DNA of 28,798 nt from Treponema primitia ZAS-1 (GTDB taxonomy: Bacteria; Spirochaetota; Spirochaetia; Treponematales; Breznakiellaceae), in NCBI RefSeq assembly GCF_000297095.1, contig NZ_AEEA01000042.1:29496-58293 (forward strand). The letters are read 5' to 3'. A program made the translations under genes and the position numbers. The notes under the pieces were generated by a model, which was not told where the DNA came from, made no database searches, and saw only the letters and a program-made list of their open reading frames with translations. Below are positions 13,942 to 22,204 of the stretch, in pieces (the stretch's first letter is position 1; every line of letters starts with the position of its first letter).

Positions 13942-15099
13942 ATGATAAGAACATCGAAGGCTTTTACAATTGAAATTGACGATACGAACGCGGCGGTTGG
14001 CGATATACTTTCTCAGCTTGATTTGGATCACCTGAGTAAGCATTCTGTCGGCATTATTACCTGTTTCCCCGATTTTATCAGTTCCGGGGTAATCGCCGCT
14101 TTGGCGGAGAAGCTGCCCTTCCCCTTGGCAGGAACCACCACCCTGGCGGGTTCGACCAACGGCGCCATGGGCGAAATGCTTCTCATCCTTACGGTACTCA
14201 CCAGCGATGATGTGGAATTCAGCGTCGGCCTGACCGGGCCTATTAGCGGCGAGGATGAAAAGCCCCTGCGCCAGGCCTGGGAAAAGGCTGTGGCCGGACG
14301 GGCGGAAAAACCTGCCTTAATGCTGAGTTTTGCCCCCCTGCTGCTCAATGTGTCGGGGGACTTTTTTGTGGAGGCATGGTCCGCCATTACGGACAATGTG
14401 CCTAACTTCGGTACCTTAGCGGTGGATAACAACCCCGATTACCATGAAGCCCAGACCATTTACGGCGGTCTGGCGTACCGGGATCGGTATGTGTTTATCC
14501 TCTGTTACGGAAAGCTTGATCCCCACTTTTTTGTCGGCGGCATTTCCGAGTCGAAGGCCTTTCGGGATAAGGGTGTGGTCACCGCATCAAAGGGCAACCT
14601 TTTAAGCGGCGTCAACGGCGTTTCCGTGGCGGCCTATTTGAAGGGCCTGGGGCTTGAAACCGACGAGAAGGGCGATATAACCGGGATCAATTCCTTTCCT
14701 TTTATTCTGAATTATAACGATGGGACCCGGCCTATTATCCGGGTAATGTTCGCCATTGCTCCCGACGGTTCGGCGGTCTGCGGCGGCTATGTCCCCGAGG
14801 GAGCTACGCTGATGGTGGGCGCCATTACTGCCGAGGAAGTACTTACCACCACCGAGGCGGTGCTGAAAGAGGCCCTTGCTTCCGGAAAGGAACGATCCTG
14901 GCTGATGTTCAGCTGTGTAGGCCGTTTCTTTGCCCAGGGCTTCAATACCACTGCGGAGATGGAGAAGGTAGAATCCGTACTCGGCGCCACATCCTTCCAC
15001 CTTGCCTATTCCGGGACGGAACTCTGCCCGGTTTACGGAAAGAACGGAGCCTTAACCAACCGCAGCCATAACGATACCATGGTGATCTGTGTCCTCTGA
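13942..15099 (+). CDS. FIST-domain sensor protein
   Basis: This 385-residue protein carries FIST N and FIST C domains: residues 30-230 with VGIITCFPDFISSGVIAAL and PLAGTTTLAGSTNGAMGEM, and residues 240-380 ending FHLAYSGTELCPVYGKNGAL and HNDTMVICVL. FIST proteins are small-ligand sensors found next to signalling enzymes; some (NosP) bind haem and sense nitric oxide, others are proposed to bind amino acids. The gene overlaps the following histidine kinase gene by 11 bases, so the two proteins should be made together and probably form a sensor-kinase pair. No signal peptide or membrane segment is visible, so sensing is cytoplasmic. The start has no ribosome site and lies 7 bases behind a good -10 box, suggesting a leaderless mRNA. 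Ligand unknown. Confidence 0.85.
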   Translation: MIRTSKAFTIEIDDTNAAVGDILSQLDLDHLSKHSVGIITCFPDFISSGVIAALAEKLPFPLAGTTTLAGSTNGAMGEMLLILTVLTSDDVEFSVGLTGPISGEDEKPLRQAWEKAVAGRAEKPALMLSFAPLLLNVSGDFFVEAWSAITDNVPNFGTLAVDNNPDYHEAQTIYGGLAYRDRYVFILCYGKLDPHFFVGGISESKAFRDKGVVTASKGNLLSGVNGVSVAAYLKGLGLETDEKGDITGINSFPFILNYNDGTRPIIRVMFAIAPDGSAVCGGYVPEGATLMVGAITAEEVLTTTEAVLKEALASGKERSWLMFSCVGRFFAQGFNTTAEMEKVESVLGATSFHLAYSGTELCPVYGKNGALTNRSHNDTMVICVL

Positions 15100-16789
15100 A
15101 CTGGAACAGGCTCAGCTGCAAATACGGAAACTTGAGAGGGAGCTCAAGCAGGCCAATACTATTATTGAGCGCAATAAAATAGTAGCCGCAGCCAAGGATA
15201 ATTTAAGTAAGATAATTTCGGACAGTAAATCGGAGCTGGAAAAATACATGAACCTGCTCCTGGAGAATTGTCCTGATATTATTATTCTCTTTGATCGGGA
15301 CGGAAAAATTGTTTACTGTACCGATATTTTTCTCAAGGCCATCCGTGTTCCCGCCTTCGCCATGATCCAGGGAATGCACTATGAGGATCTGCTGAAGGAA
15401 TATACCCCCAAAGCCTTTGTCGATCAGGCCAATGATATTTATGACCGGCATACCCGCAGCGACAACCTCGACAACAGGCCGGTGCACCTCCACGAAACCA
15501 TAGACTTTGGCAAGGACGGAAACTTTCGGGATTACAGCGTACAGATCAGCCCCATGCGAGACGAGGCCGGCGCCAATATCGGCGCCCTGGTGCTCTTCTA
15601 CGATACTACCGACCTCCTTGCGGCCAAGCGGGAAGCGGAAAAGGCCAATAAGGCAAAGTCCGATTTTCTCGCTACCGTATCCCACGAGATACGTACCCCC
15701 ATGAACGCAATCATCGGCATTTCCAATATGCTTAAATCTACGAAGTTGGATGATGTGCAGATGGGCTACCTTAAAAACATCCAGAATTCATCCAATGTCC
15801 TGCTCACGCTGATCAACGATATCCTTGACTTCTCAAAAATCGAAGCGGGGAAGCTGGAACTGCTGTCGGACTATTTCAGGCTCGAATCCCTGTTGGGCCG
15901 TTTGAAGGTCATGTTTGAACTCCTTTTCCCCGAAAAGGATCTGAGCTTTAACTGTGCCTTCTCCGGCGATCTTCCGGAGGTGCTCTACGGCGATGAAAAA
16001 CGCATAGGTCAAATAGTGACCAATATCCTCAACAACGCCCTTAAATATACCCGGGAAGGGGGAGTAACGTTCAGGGTTGAATGTGATGGGGAAGCGATTG
16101 ACACCGTCCAAAGGATACGTTTTGTTGTGGAGGATACGGGTATCGGTATTAAGGAAGATTCCATACCCCGGCTCTTTACCGCCTTTGAACAACTGGATGT
16201 GGTGCGGAACAAACAAGTCCAAGGAACGGGGCTGGGGCTGGCGATCACGAAACGGCTCTGTGAAATGATGCAGGGCGAGATCGATGTAAAAAGTGTATAC
16301 GGTAAGGGCTCTGTTTTTTCCATTACCCTGCCCCTCAAGACAGGCCGTCCATCGGACCTGACGGAGCTTGAAGTAAGGGTTATCAAATTTACTGCCCCCG
16401 GTGCGCGGGTACTTTTGGTTGACGATATTGAAATCAATCTTGAAGTTGCCGGTTTTATCCTCGAATCATTTGAGATTCATTCCGATACGGCAAAAAGCGG
16501 CAGGGAAGCGCTGGAAAAGGTCAAGGCCAATGTGTACGATCTTATCCTGATGGACCACATGATGCCCGAAATGGACGGCCTGGAGGCAACAAGGGAAATC
16601 AGAGCCCTGGGGGGCTGCTACGCGGGTATTCCAATTATAGCCCTCACCGCCAACGCCGTTTCCGGAGCAAAGGAAATGTTCCTGGCCAACGGCTTCAACG
16701 GTTTCCTCTCCAAGCCCATGGACGCCTATATGGTCGCCGAAGTCCTCCTCACCTGGCTGCCCGAAAGACTTATCAAAAAAATCTCCTAA
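15089..16789 (+). CDS. Hybrid histidine kinase with PAS and receiver domains
   Basis: A 566-residue soluble kinase. A coiled coil (residues 2-50) leads to a PAS domain (52-175, LLENCPDIIILFDRDGKIVY). Next are a HisKA domain with phospho-acceptor His199 (SHEIRTPMN), an HATPase domain with the N box GDEKRIGQIVTNILNNALKY (301-320), EDTGIGI, and GTGLGLAI (389-396), and a receiver domain (about 438-560) with acidic pair Asp445-Asp446, phosphorylation site Asp489 (LILMDHMMPEMDG), and Lys542 (SKPMD). No membrane segment, so it reads a cytoplasmic signal, most likely through the FIST protein encoded just upstream. GTG start at 15089 overlaps the FIST stop. No DNA-binding or output domain or separate response regulator is nearby, so the target is elsewhere. 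Confidence 0.92.
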   Translation: MSSELEQAQLQIRKLERELKQANTIIERNKIVAAAKDNLSKIISDSKSELEKYMNLLLENCPDIIILFDRDGKIVYCTDIFLKAIRVPAFAMIQGMHYEDLLKEYTPKAFVDQANDIYDRHTRSDNLDNRPVHLHETIDFGKDGNFRDYSVQISPMRDEAGANIGALVLFYDTTDLLAAKREAEKANKAKSDFLATVSHEIRTPMNAIIGISNMLKSTKLDDVQMGYLKNIQNSSNVLLTLINDILDFSKIEAGKLELLSDYFRLESLLGRLKVMFELLFPEKDLSFNCAFSGDLPEVLYGDEKRIGQIVTNILNNALKYTREGGVTFRVECDGEAIDTVQRIRFVVEDTGIGIKEDSIPRLFTAFEQLDVVRNKQVQGTGLGLAITKRLCEMMQGEIDVKSVYGKGSVFSITLPLKTGRPSDLTELEVRVIKFTAPGARVLLVDDIEINLEVAGFILESFEIHSDTAKSGREALEKVKANVYDLILMDHMMPEMDGLEATREIRALGGCYAGIPIIALTANAVSGAKEMFLANGFNGFLSKPMDAYMVAEVLLTWLPERLIKKIS

Positions 16790-16853
16790 AAACAGCACAG
16801 AAAATACCCTGAATGGGCATACGCGCCTAAGGCGTGGTAGTTCTGCGATCAGG

Positions 16854-17036
16854 CCCGGTGAAGCCATGCGCCCTAACGGCTCGGAAGTGCGCCGTCGAAT
16901 AGTTCAACGTGGGGTGGCGCAGGAAAAAAACATGAGGGGACCCTCTGGGGAGGCTCATGTTTTTTTTCCTGCGACAGGCCCCCAGAACCATTGCGCACTT
17001 CCGCTAACCCCATAAAAGGCGCATGGCTTCACCGGG
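16854..17036. repeat. Nested inverted repeats flanking a terminator
   Basis: CCCGGTGAAGCCATGCGCC (16854-16872) is the exact reverse complement of 17018-17036. Inside, CGGAAGTGCGC (16882-16892) matches 16993-17003, and in the centre is a terminator hairpin. The outer right arm overlaps the last codons of the symporter gene. The whole 183-base segment could fold back on itself. Confidence 0.75.
16918..16973. terminator. Bidirectional terminator between the kinase and symporter genes
   Basis: CGCAGGAAAAAAACATGAG (16918-16936) pairs with 16954-16973, one bulged T, around a short GC-rich loop. Runs of A and T on either side give a T-tract in both directions. It stops the kinase operon (plus) and the symporter gene (minus). 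Confidence 0.8.
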
Positions 17037-18420
17037 GAGCGTTTCTGAGATCCTCCATAAAGGGAATGGGGGTCGTGTCCACATCATCAATATGGATGCC
17101 ATCGTACTTCTTCGTTTCAAGCACAATTACCTTGCTCAAAAGCAGTACCGCAACGATGTTTGGAAGTATCATCAGGGCATTCAGGGCGTCCGCAATATCC
17201 CAGACAAGACCCAGGGGAATGGCGGCGCCGACTAGTACAATGATGGTGTAGAGGACACGGTAGGGAATAACGATCTTTGACCCAAAGAGGTATTCGGCGC
17301 CCTTTTCACCATAGTAGGACCATCCCAGGATGGTGGAGAAGGCGAAGGTGAGCAGACCGAAGGTGAGAATGAGGGTACCCAGGATCGGTATCTGGCCGAA
17401 GGCCGCATTGGTCAGGGCGCCGCCGTTACTGTAGTCAATGGCGGGGTTCGCGATTGCGGAACTTACCACCACGAGACCGGTCATAAGGCACACCACCACG
17501 GTATCCCAGAAGGTACCGGTCATGGAGACCAGGGCCTGCCTGACGGGATTCATGGTCTTGGCCGCAGCGGCGACTATGGGCGCGGAACCCATACCGGATT
17601 CGTTGGAGAACAAGCCCCGGGCAATACCAAACCGGGCTGCTGCCATCACGCCGTAACCCAGCAATCCGCCGGTCACCGCCTTGGGGGCGAAAGCGTAGGT
17701 ACAGATTTCTACAACCGCGGCGCCGAGATAGGCGCGGTGTATAACCAGGATGATGATACAGCCGATGGTGTAGATGATAGACATAACCGGGACCAGCCTT
17801 TCGCACACCTTGGTAATAGTCTTGATACCGCCGATGATCACCAGGCCGGTAAAGGCCATCATTACCACCCCGGAGATCCACTTGGCGATACCGAAGTTCC
17901 GGTACACCAGATCCGCCACCGCATTGGACTGAACCCCATCGCCTATGCCGAAGGCTGCCAGGGCTGCAAAGACCGCAAACAGAATCCCCAGCCACCGCTG
18001 TTTAAGCCCACGCTCCAGGGCGAACATGGCCCCGCCGAGCATGGTACCCTGCTTGGTCTTTACCCGGTACTTAACCGCTATCAGGGACTCGCTGTACTTG
18101 GTGGCGATGCCGAACACGCCGGTCAGCCACATCCACAGTACTGCCCCGGGTCCGCCCAGGGCAACCGCCGTACCAACCCCGATAATATTACCGGTTCCGA
18201 TGGTAGAGGCCAGGGCGGTGGTCAGGGCGCCGAACTGGGACACATCCCCTTGGCCGCCCTTGTCCTTGGTTACCGAAAGCTTGATACCCAAACCAAGTTT
18301 CCTCTGAATGAATCCGGTTCTGACGGTCAGGTACAGGTGGGTACCGAAAAGCAGTACCAGGAGCCAGGGCCCCCAAAGCCACCCGTCAATCGTGGATACG
18401 ATTTTCCCAAACGCTTCCAT
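17029..18420 (-). CDS. Sodium:alanine/glycine symporter family (AGCS)
   Basis: An inner-membrane sodium-coupled amino-acid carrier of 463 residues with 10-11 hydrophobic segments. Family motifs are present: GTHLYLTVRTGFIQRK (residues 26-41), GDVSQFGALTTALASTIGTGNIIGVGTAVALGGPGAVLWMW (the AGCS signature, about 58-98), FGIATKYSESLIAVKYR, and RFGIARGLFSNESGMGSAPIVAAAA in the middle. The likely substrates are alanine or glycine, with sodium. RBS GAGGAG lies a few bases before the ATG. It is transcribed away from the branched-chain aminotransferase gene. It ends inside a fold-back repeat, so its last codons form part of a possible RNA hairpin. Confidence 0.92.
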   Translation of the reverse strand: MEAFGKIVSTIDGWLWGPWLLVLLFGTHLYLTVRTGFIQRKLGLGIKLSVTKDKGGQGDVSQFGALTTALASTIGTGNIIGVGTAVALGGPGAVLWMWLTGVFGIATKYSESLIAVKYRVKTKQGTMLGGAMFALERGLKQRWLGILFAVFAALAAFGIGDGVQSNAVADLVYRNFGIAKWISGVVMMAFTGLVIIGGIKTITKVCERLVPVMSIIYTIGCIIILVIHRAYLGAAVVEICTYAFAPKAVTGGLLGYGVMAAARFGIARGLFSNESGMGSAPIVAAAAKTMNPVRQALVSMTGTFWDTVVVCLMTGLVVVSSAIANPAIDYSNGGALTNAAFGQIPILGTLILTFGLLTFAFSTILGWSYYGEKGAEYLFGSKIVIPYRVLYTIIVLVGAAIPLGLVWDIADALNALMILPNIVAVLLLSKVIVLETKKYDGIHIDDVDTTPIPFMEDLRNAPR

Positions 18421-18469
18421 AAAAACTCCTCAAAACGATTTCTAGGCCGCAATTAAAAGGCCATGGTTC

Positions 18470-18498
18470 AGTGTAGCATTGGCCGGCGTATTTGTCTA
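18470..18498 (-). promoter_or_regulatory. Promoter of the symporter gene
   Basis: On the minus strand TAGACA (18498-18493) and TACACT (18475-18470) are spaced by 17 bases, 50 bases upstream of the ATG. Confidence 0.6.
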
Positions 18499-18514
18499 AA
18501 CATTTGTAATTTCG

Positions 18515-18535
18515 CCGTGGTGACACCGTGGTGAC
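18515..18535. promoter_or_regulatory. Tandem 11-base repeat between divergent promoters
   Basis: CCGTGGTGAC occurs at 18515-18524 and 18526-18535, one base apart, followed by TTCACCG. It lies between the symporter and ilvE promoters, as a shared operator or activator site would. No known regulator recognised. Confidence 0.35.
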
Positions 18536-18567
18536 TTCACCGTTTCCCGTTTCCTCCGCTTCAGCCA

Positions 18568-18596
18568 TTGCCAGAGCAGGGGTACTTTGGTAAAAT
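18568..18596 (+). promoter_or_regulatory. Promoter of ilvE
   Basis: TTGCCA (18568-18573), 17 bases, TAAAAT (18591-18596); the transcript would start about 28 bases before the ATG. Confidence 0.7.
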
Positions 18597-18630
18597 GGGC
18601 AAATAGTGTGTACAAATTGAGGAGGTGGTG

Positions 18631-19731
18631 ATGGCATTTGCGTTGAGTTCCTACCCTGTGATATATCGGGCAAAGTATCAGGGACCCGGGTCCCCTGGCG
18701 AGACATGGAAGGAAGAGTATCTGGAGAAACCCCATAAAACCCCGGCGGAAGAGGCTGCCCTGGGCGCCGATGCGGCAAATGCCCTGGCGGATTCCCGGAA
18801 TTTCTATACCAATATGCCTCTGGTAGGCTATACCACCCAATACGGCCTGTCCTGTTTTGAGGGACTTAAGGCGCTGCCCCAAAAAGACGGCGGCCTGGCG
18901 ATTTTCCGGCCCGACCGGAACGCGGCCCGGTTCAACAAGTCCATGATCGGGCTCTATATGCCCGGCTTTCCCGAGGACGCCTTTGTACGGTCCTGCGTGG
19001 AGACGGTTAAGCGGAATGTCCAGCTGGGTTTCAAACTGCAGTATAAGGCGGAGTGGGAAAAGGATTCCTTCATGACCGCCGATTCGATCTATATCCGCCC
19101 CTTTACCTATGCCGAAGGGGGCATCGGGGTGAATATCTCCCACGAGCCCTGGGTCGTGATTGTCACCACCCCGGTAAGCTCCTATTTTTCCGCCGGCAAA
19201 TCCGAAGCGGTGGTTACCGAACGGATCCGGGCTACCCCCAAGGGTACGGGCTGGATCAAGGCGTCCTCCAACTACGTTATCTCCGCCCTGGCGAAACACG
19301 AAGCCGCGGACGCAGGCTTTATGGAATGCGTGTTCCTGGACGCAACCCACCGGAAATATGTGGAGGAAGGCTCCTCCTGCAATATCTTCTTCCATCTGAA
19401 GTCCGGTGAACTGGTAACCCCCGAACTGGGGGACACCATCCTGCCGGGGATTACCCGTTCCAGTATCATTGAGCTGGCCAAAGACCGGGGCGTGAAGGTT
19501 TCGGAACGTCAAATCGCCATCGACGAAGTCTTTGCGGAAGCCAAGGAATGTTTCGTCAGCGGTACCGCCGCCGGGGCTACCCCCATAGAATCCCTGAGCT
19601 ACCAGGGTAAGAAAGCGGTTTTCAACGGCGGCAAGGTAGGAGAACTAACCGCGGAAATCAGGGATACCCTAAAAGGCATCCAATACGGCCTCCTTCCGGA
19701 CACCAAGGGGTGGCTGGTGCGGGTTATATGA
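18631..19731 (+). CDS. ilvE: Branched-chain amino-acid aminotransferase
   Basis: A class IV, PLP-dependent aminotransferase of 366 residues in the long (BCAT, eukaryote-like) form. It interconverts leucine, isoleucine and valine with their keto acids using glutamate. The active-site lysine is probably Lys210 in GTGWIKASSNY; the phosphate region is in VEEGSSCNIFF (about 252-262) and GITRSSIIELA. The GxG pattern FVSGTAAGATPIESL is also typical. The ATG at 18631 is favoured because GGAGG ends 5 bases before it; GTG codons at 18625 and 18628 lie in the ribosome site itself. A small hairpin (19721-19741) overlaps the stop. The divergent symporter shares its upstream region, so amino-acid regulation may be joint. 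Confidence 0.92.
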   Translation: MAFALSSYPVIYRAKYQGPGSPGETWKEEYLEKPHKTPAEEAALGADAANALADSRNFYTNMPLVGYTTQYGLSCFEGLKALPQKDGGLAIFRPDRNAARFNKSMIGLYMPGFPEDAFVRSCVETVKRNVQLGFKLQYKAEWEKDSFMTADSIYIRPFTYAEGGIGVNISHEPWVVIVTTPVSSYFSAGKSEAVVTERIRATPKGTGWIKASSNYVISALAKHEAADAGFMECVFLDATHRKYVEEGSSCNIFFHLKSGELVTPELGDTILPGITRSSIIELAKDRGVKVSERQIAIDEVFAEAKECFVSGTAAGATPIESLSYQGKKAVFNGGKVGELTAEIRDTLKGIQYGLLPDTKGWLVRVI

Positions 19732-19741
19732 GACATAACCC
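19721..19741 (+). terminator. Weak hairpin over the ilvE stop codon
   Basis: GGGTTAT (19721-19727) and ATAACCC (19735-19741) form a 7-base-pair stem. There is no T-tract, so it may attenuate or stabilise rather than stop transcription. Confidence 0.3.
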
Positions 19742-19765
19742 GTTCAATATACTTCCACTAATCCG

Positions 19766-20995
19766 GTGACAAAGTTATCGCGGCGCATCTTTCTATTTAC
19801 TCTTTTACTGGTCACGGGGGTTTATCTTCAGGCTCAGGAGATCACCGCAGTTTCCGTAACAGGGCTCGTCCGTACCAAGCCCTATGTGGCGGAATACCCC
19901 TTAAAAAAGTTTATCGGCCGGGACGGGATGGGTCTTGATTTTAACGAAGTCCATGCGGCAATGGTCAATACGGGGATTCTCGAACCCCTTTCTATCGGGG
20001 TAGAAGAAAACCCGGACGGGGAGGGGATGACCCTTACGGTGCATGTCCGGGAAAAATGGGCCTTTTTCCCCTTCCCGGTGTTTTTTATGGATTCCGATGG
20101 GGGTATGAGCGGCGGGGGCGCCTTTATGGACGCCAACGCCTTCGGCTTAAACGACAAGTTTATTGTGGCGGGGATCTTCGGTACCTCCGGTATAATTACT
20201 TCACTTATCTACCAGATTACCCCGGAGCGGAATTTCCCGGGCTTGAATTTCATGGGCATGTACGGCAGGCAGAACCAGCAGGATACGGATCAGCACAAGA
20301 AGGATCTCCGGAGATACAATCAGGATACTATCATCGGCCGTCTTGGGCTGGACTATTCGGTAACGGAGCTTCTTAAGACTTCGGTCTCATTTTCCCTGCA
20401 CCGGCGGAGTATCCGGGAGAGCGAAGATGCCCTCAGGTCCCCGGAAGAGGGCGTCCTCGCCGGGGGCATCAACCCGGCCCTGGAAATAGGCCGCAGCCAC
20501 TGGGACGGGTACCTGCTTTCACAGCAAAATGCAAAACTGGATTATACGTTTCTTATGGTGATGGACGATCCTGCCCTGCATACCATTTCCCTGCGGGGGA
20601 ATTATGAACGTTCCCTGGTTCCCGGTTTTAAGGCAGTTGTCCGCGGCGGCATCCATTATGCCCCCGCATCTCCGCCCATCCTTGAATCTTCTGCCTCCTC
20701 CGTGGGTATCAATATACTCCCCAACACTTTTTCTGCGCAGCATTATGCCGGCGCCGTATTGGGATTGGAGAAGTACCTCTTTAAATTTTCCCAGGGAACC
20801 CTGGCGCTCCTCGCCACGTATCAGGCAGTCTATTCCTACGGACCTATTCTTGAACACCAATTCGATCACGGCGTCACCGGCGCTATGAATTTCTACCTAA
20901 GCAAAATAGCTATTCCCGCCCTGGGACTCGGCCTTTCCTATAATGTGGCGGCGGATGAATTAACAAGTACCTTCAGCATAGGAATGAGTTTTTAA
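19766..20995 (+). CDS. Short Omp85/BamA-like outer-membrane protein
   Basis: A 409-residue exported protein. A signal peptide (residues 1-23, FLFTLLLVTGVYLQAQ) is followed by one POTRA-like unit (ITAVSVTGLVRTKPYVAEY to TVHVREKWAFFPFPV, 25-105), which has the beta-alpha-alpha-beta-beta outline and the LVRTK...VREKW pattern of Omp85 proteins. The rest is beta-strand rich and ends in GMSF, a terminal phenylalanine as used by the outer-membrane insertion machinery. With one POTRA domain it is too short to be BamA itself; it may be an accessory Omp85 protein or a spirochaete surface antigen. The start is a GTG at 19766 without a good ribosome site; it lies 34 bases after ilvE. An outer-membrane protein gene follows in 15 bases, so they are probably one unit. 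Confidence 0.7.
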   Translation: MTKLSRRIFLFTLLLVTGVYLQAQEITAVSVTGLVRTKPYVAEYPLKKFIGRDGMGLDFNEVHAAMVNTGILEPLSIGVEENPDGEGMTLTVHVREKWAFFPFPVFFMDSDGGMSGGGAFMDANAFGLNDKFIVAGIFGTSGIITSLIYQITPERNFPGLNFMGMYGRQNQQDTDQHKKDLRRYNQDTIIGRLGLDYSVTELLKTSVSFSLHRRSIRESEDALRSPEEGVLAGGINPALEIGRSHWDGYLLSQQNAKLDYTFLMVMDDPALHTISLRGNYERSLVPGFKAVVRGGIHYAPASPPILESSASSVGINILPNTFSAQHYAGAVLGLEKYLFKFSQGTLALLATYQAVYSYGPILEHQFDHGVTGAMNFYLSKIAIPALGLGLSYNVAADELTSTFSIGMSF

Positions 20996-21010
20996 ATATA
21001 GGAGATTACT

Positions 21011-22204
21011 ATGAAAAAAAGATTTTTTCTGGGGATAGTTTTTCTGCTGTTGTTTTCTTTTGTACTTTCCGCCGAGGATGCCGCGCTTATACCCGCCAAA
21101 ACATTCAGCCTTTCCCTGACCCCCGCCTTTGAATATGCGGATCTTGTTTATAATTACGAGGGGGGTACATCGTACTGGGTTAATGAGACCGGCCTCCTGC
21201 GGATATTCAACACCGCCCTTGCCCTGGAGTACGGCATTCTTGACTGGATCTCCGTTGAAGCCAGGTGGAAACCGGGCTTGACCCTCGCATCGGATGTGGA
21301 ATTTGAAACATTTTATGCTATTGAAAGCGATGGTACAAAAATACCTTCCAATGCCAGTCTCAATGCCAACGATCTATCGGATATTTTTCTGGAAGCAAAA
21401 ATTCAGATCATTGGCGAAAAGGCGCCGGTACAATTCTCTCGATTGCGCTTTACCCTGGGCCCGGAAATTAAAATTCCCCTGTCGGGTACGGACTTTGAGA
21501 AACAGTTTAATAAGGCCGGAACAGCGGATACCCTTACGGTTCTTAACGGGGACAACCATGTCTTTGGCATTGGGTCCCAGTTTTATACCGATTACAGTAT
21601 TACCAGTCACTTCGCGGTCAACCTGAGCGGTGAATTTTTATATTATCTCGGTAAAAAGAATTTGAAGGACAGCAGTTTTTTGGAGTACATGGCAGTACAG
21701 ATTGAAAAGGAAACGGTTCCCATAACGATTATTACCAATGGCGGAGATGAGATCACGCAAGAAACCGAATCCGCTAAGGTAGAACATGCTGATGCGGAGC
21801 TTGGGTACGGCTACGATTTACGGGTTGAACTGGAACCGGCCTTTACTACCCCCTTGGGCGGAGATATGGTTCTTAGCGCAGGACTTCCGGTACAGCTCAA
21901 ATTCAATTCAGGGAAAACCTATTCATTTTCCGGTGTTGAAGAGATTGTTTACGATAATATCCTTGTTACAAACAAAGATAATTTCGAGAAGAAGCTGGAT
22001 GAAAATTATCCCGGTTTAAAGGCCACCGCACCAAATTTCTTGGTTACCGTAAGGCCGAATGTTTCTGTTTTCTTTATAAATTGGAAACTGCCGACAGAAT
22101 TTGCGTTTAGTTATGCTATACCGGTTTGGGGACTGAACCAGATGGCCCGCTACTCCGCAAGTTTGCAGGCCAAGATCTACCTTGGCGCCGGTCTTTTCCG
22201 TTAA
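21011..22204 (+). CDS. Predicted beta-barrel outer-membrane protein
   Basis: A 397-residue exported protein with a clear signal peptide (MKKRFFLGIVFLLLFSFVLSA). The mature part alternates hydrophobic residues as beta strands and ends in KIYLGAGLF followed by Arg. No enzyme motif is visible; it looks like a spirochaete porin-like barrel with several loops (for example TFYAIESDGTKIPSN and SAKVEHADAELGYG). RBS TAGGAG precedes the ATG by 6 bases. It follows the Omp85-like gene by 15 bases. Its stop overlaps that of the convergent glycosyltransferase by 4 bases (TTAA), with no terminator between. Confidence 0.7.
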   Translation: MKKRFFLGIVFLLLFSFVLSAEDAALIPAKTFSLSLTPAFEYADLVYNYEGGTSYWVNETGLLRIFNTALALEYGILDWISVEARWKPGLTLASDVEFETFYAIESDGTKIPSNASLNANDLSDIFLEAKIQIIGEKAPVQFSRLRFTLGPEIKIPLSGTDFEKQFNKAGTADTLTVLNGDNHVFGIGSQFYTDYSITSHFAVNLSGEFLYYLGKKNLKDSSFLEYMAVQIEKETVPITIITNGGDEITQETESAKVEHADAELGYGYDLRVELEPAFTTPLGGDMVLSAGLPVQLKFNSGKTYSFSGVEEIVYDNILVTNKDNFEKKLDENYPGLKATAPNFLVTVRPNVSVFFINWKLPTEFAFSYAIPVWGLNQMARYSASLQAKIYLGAGLFR

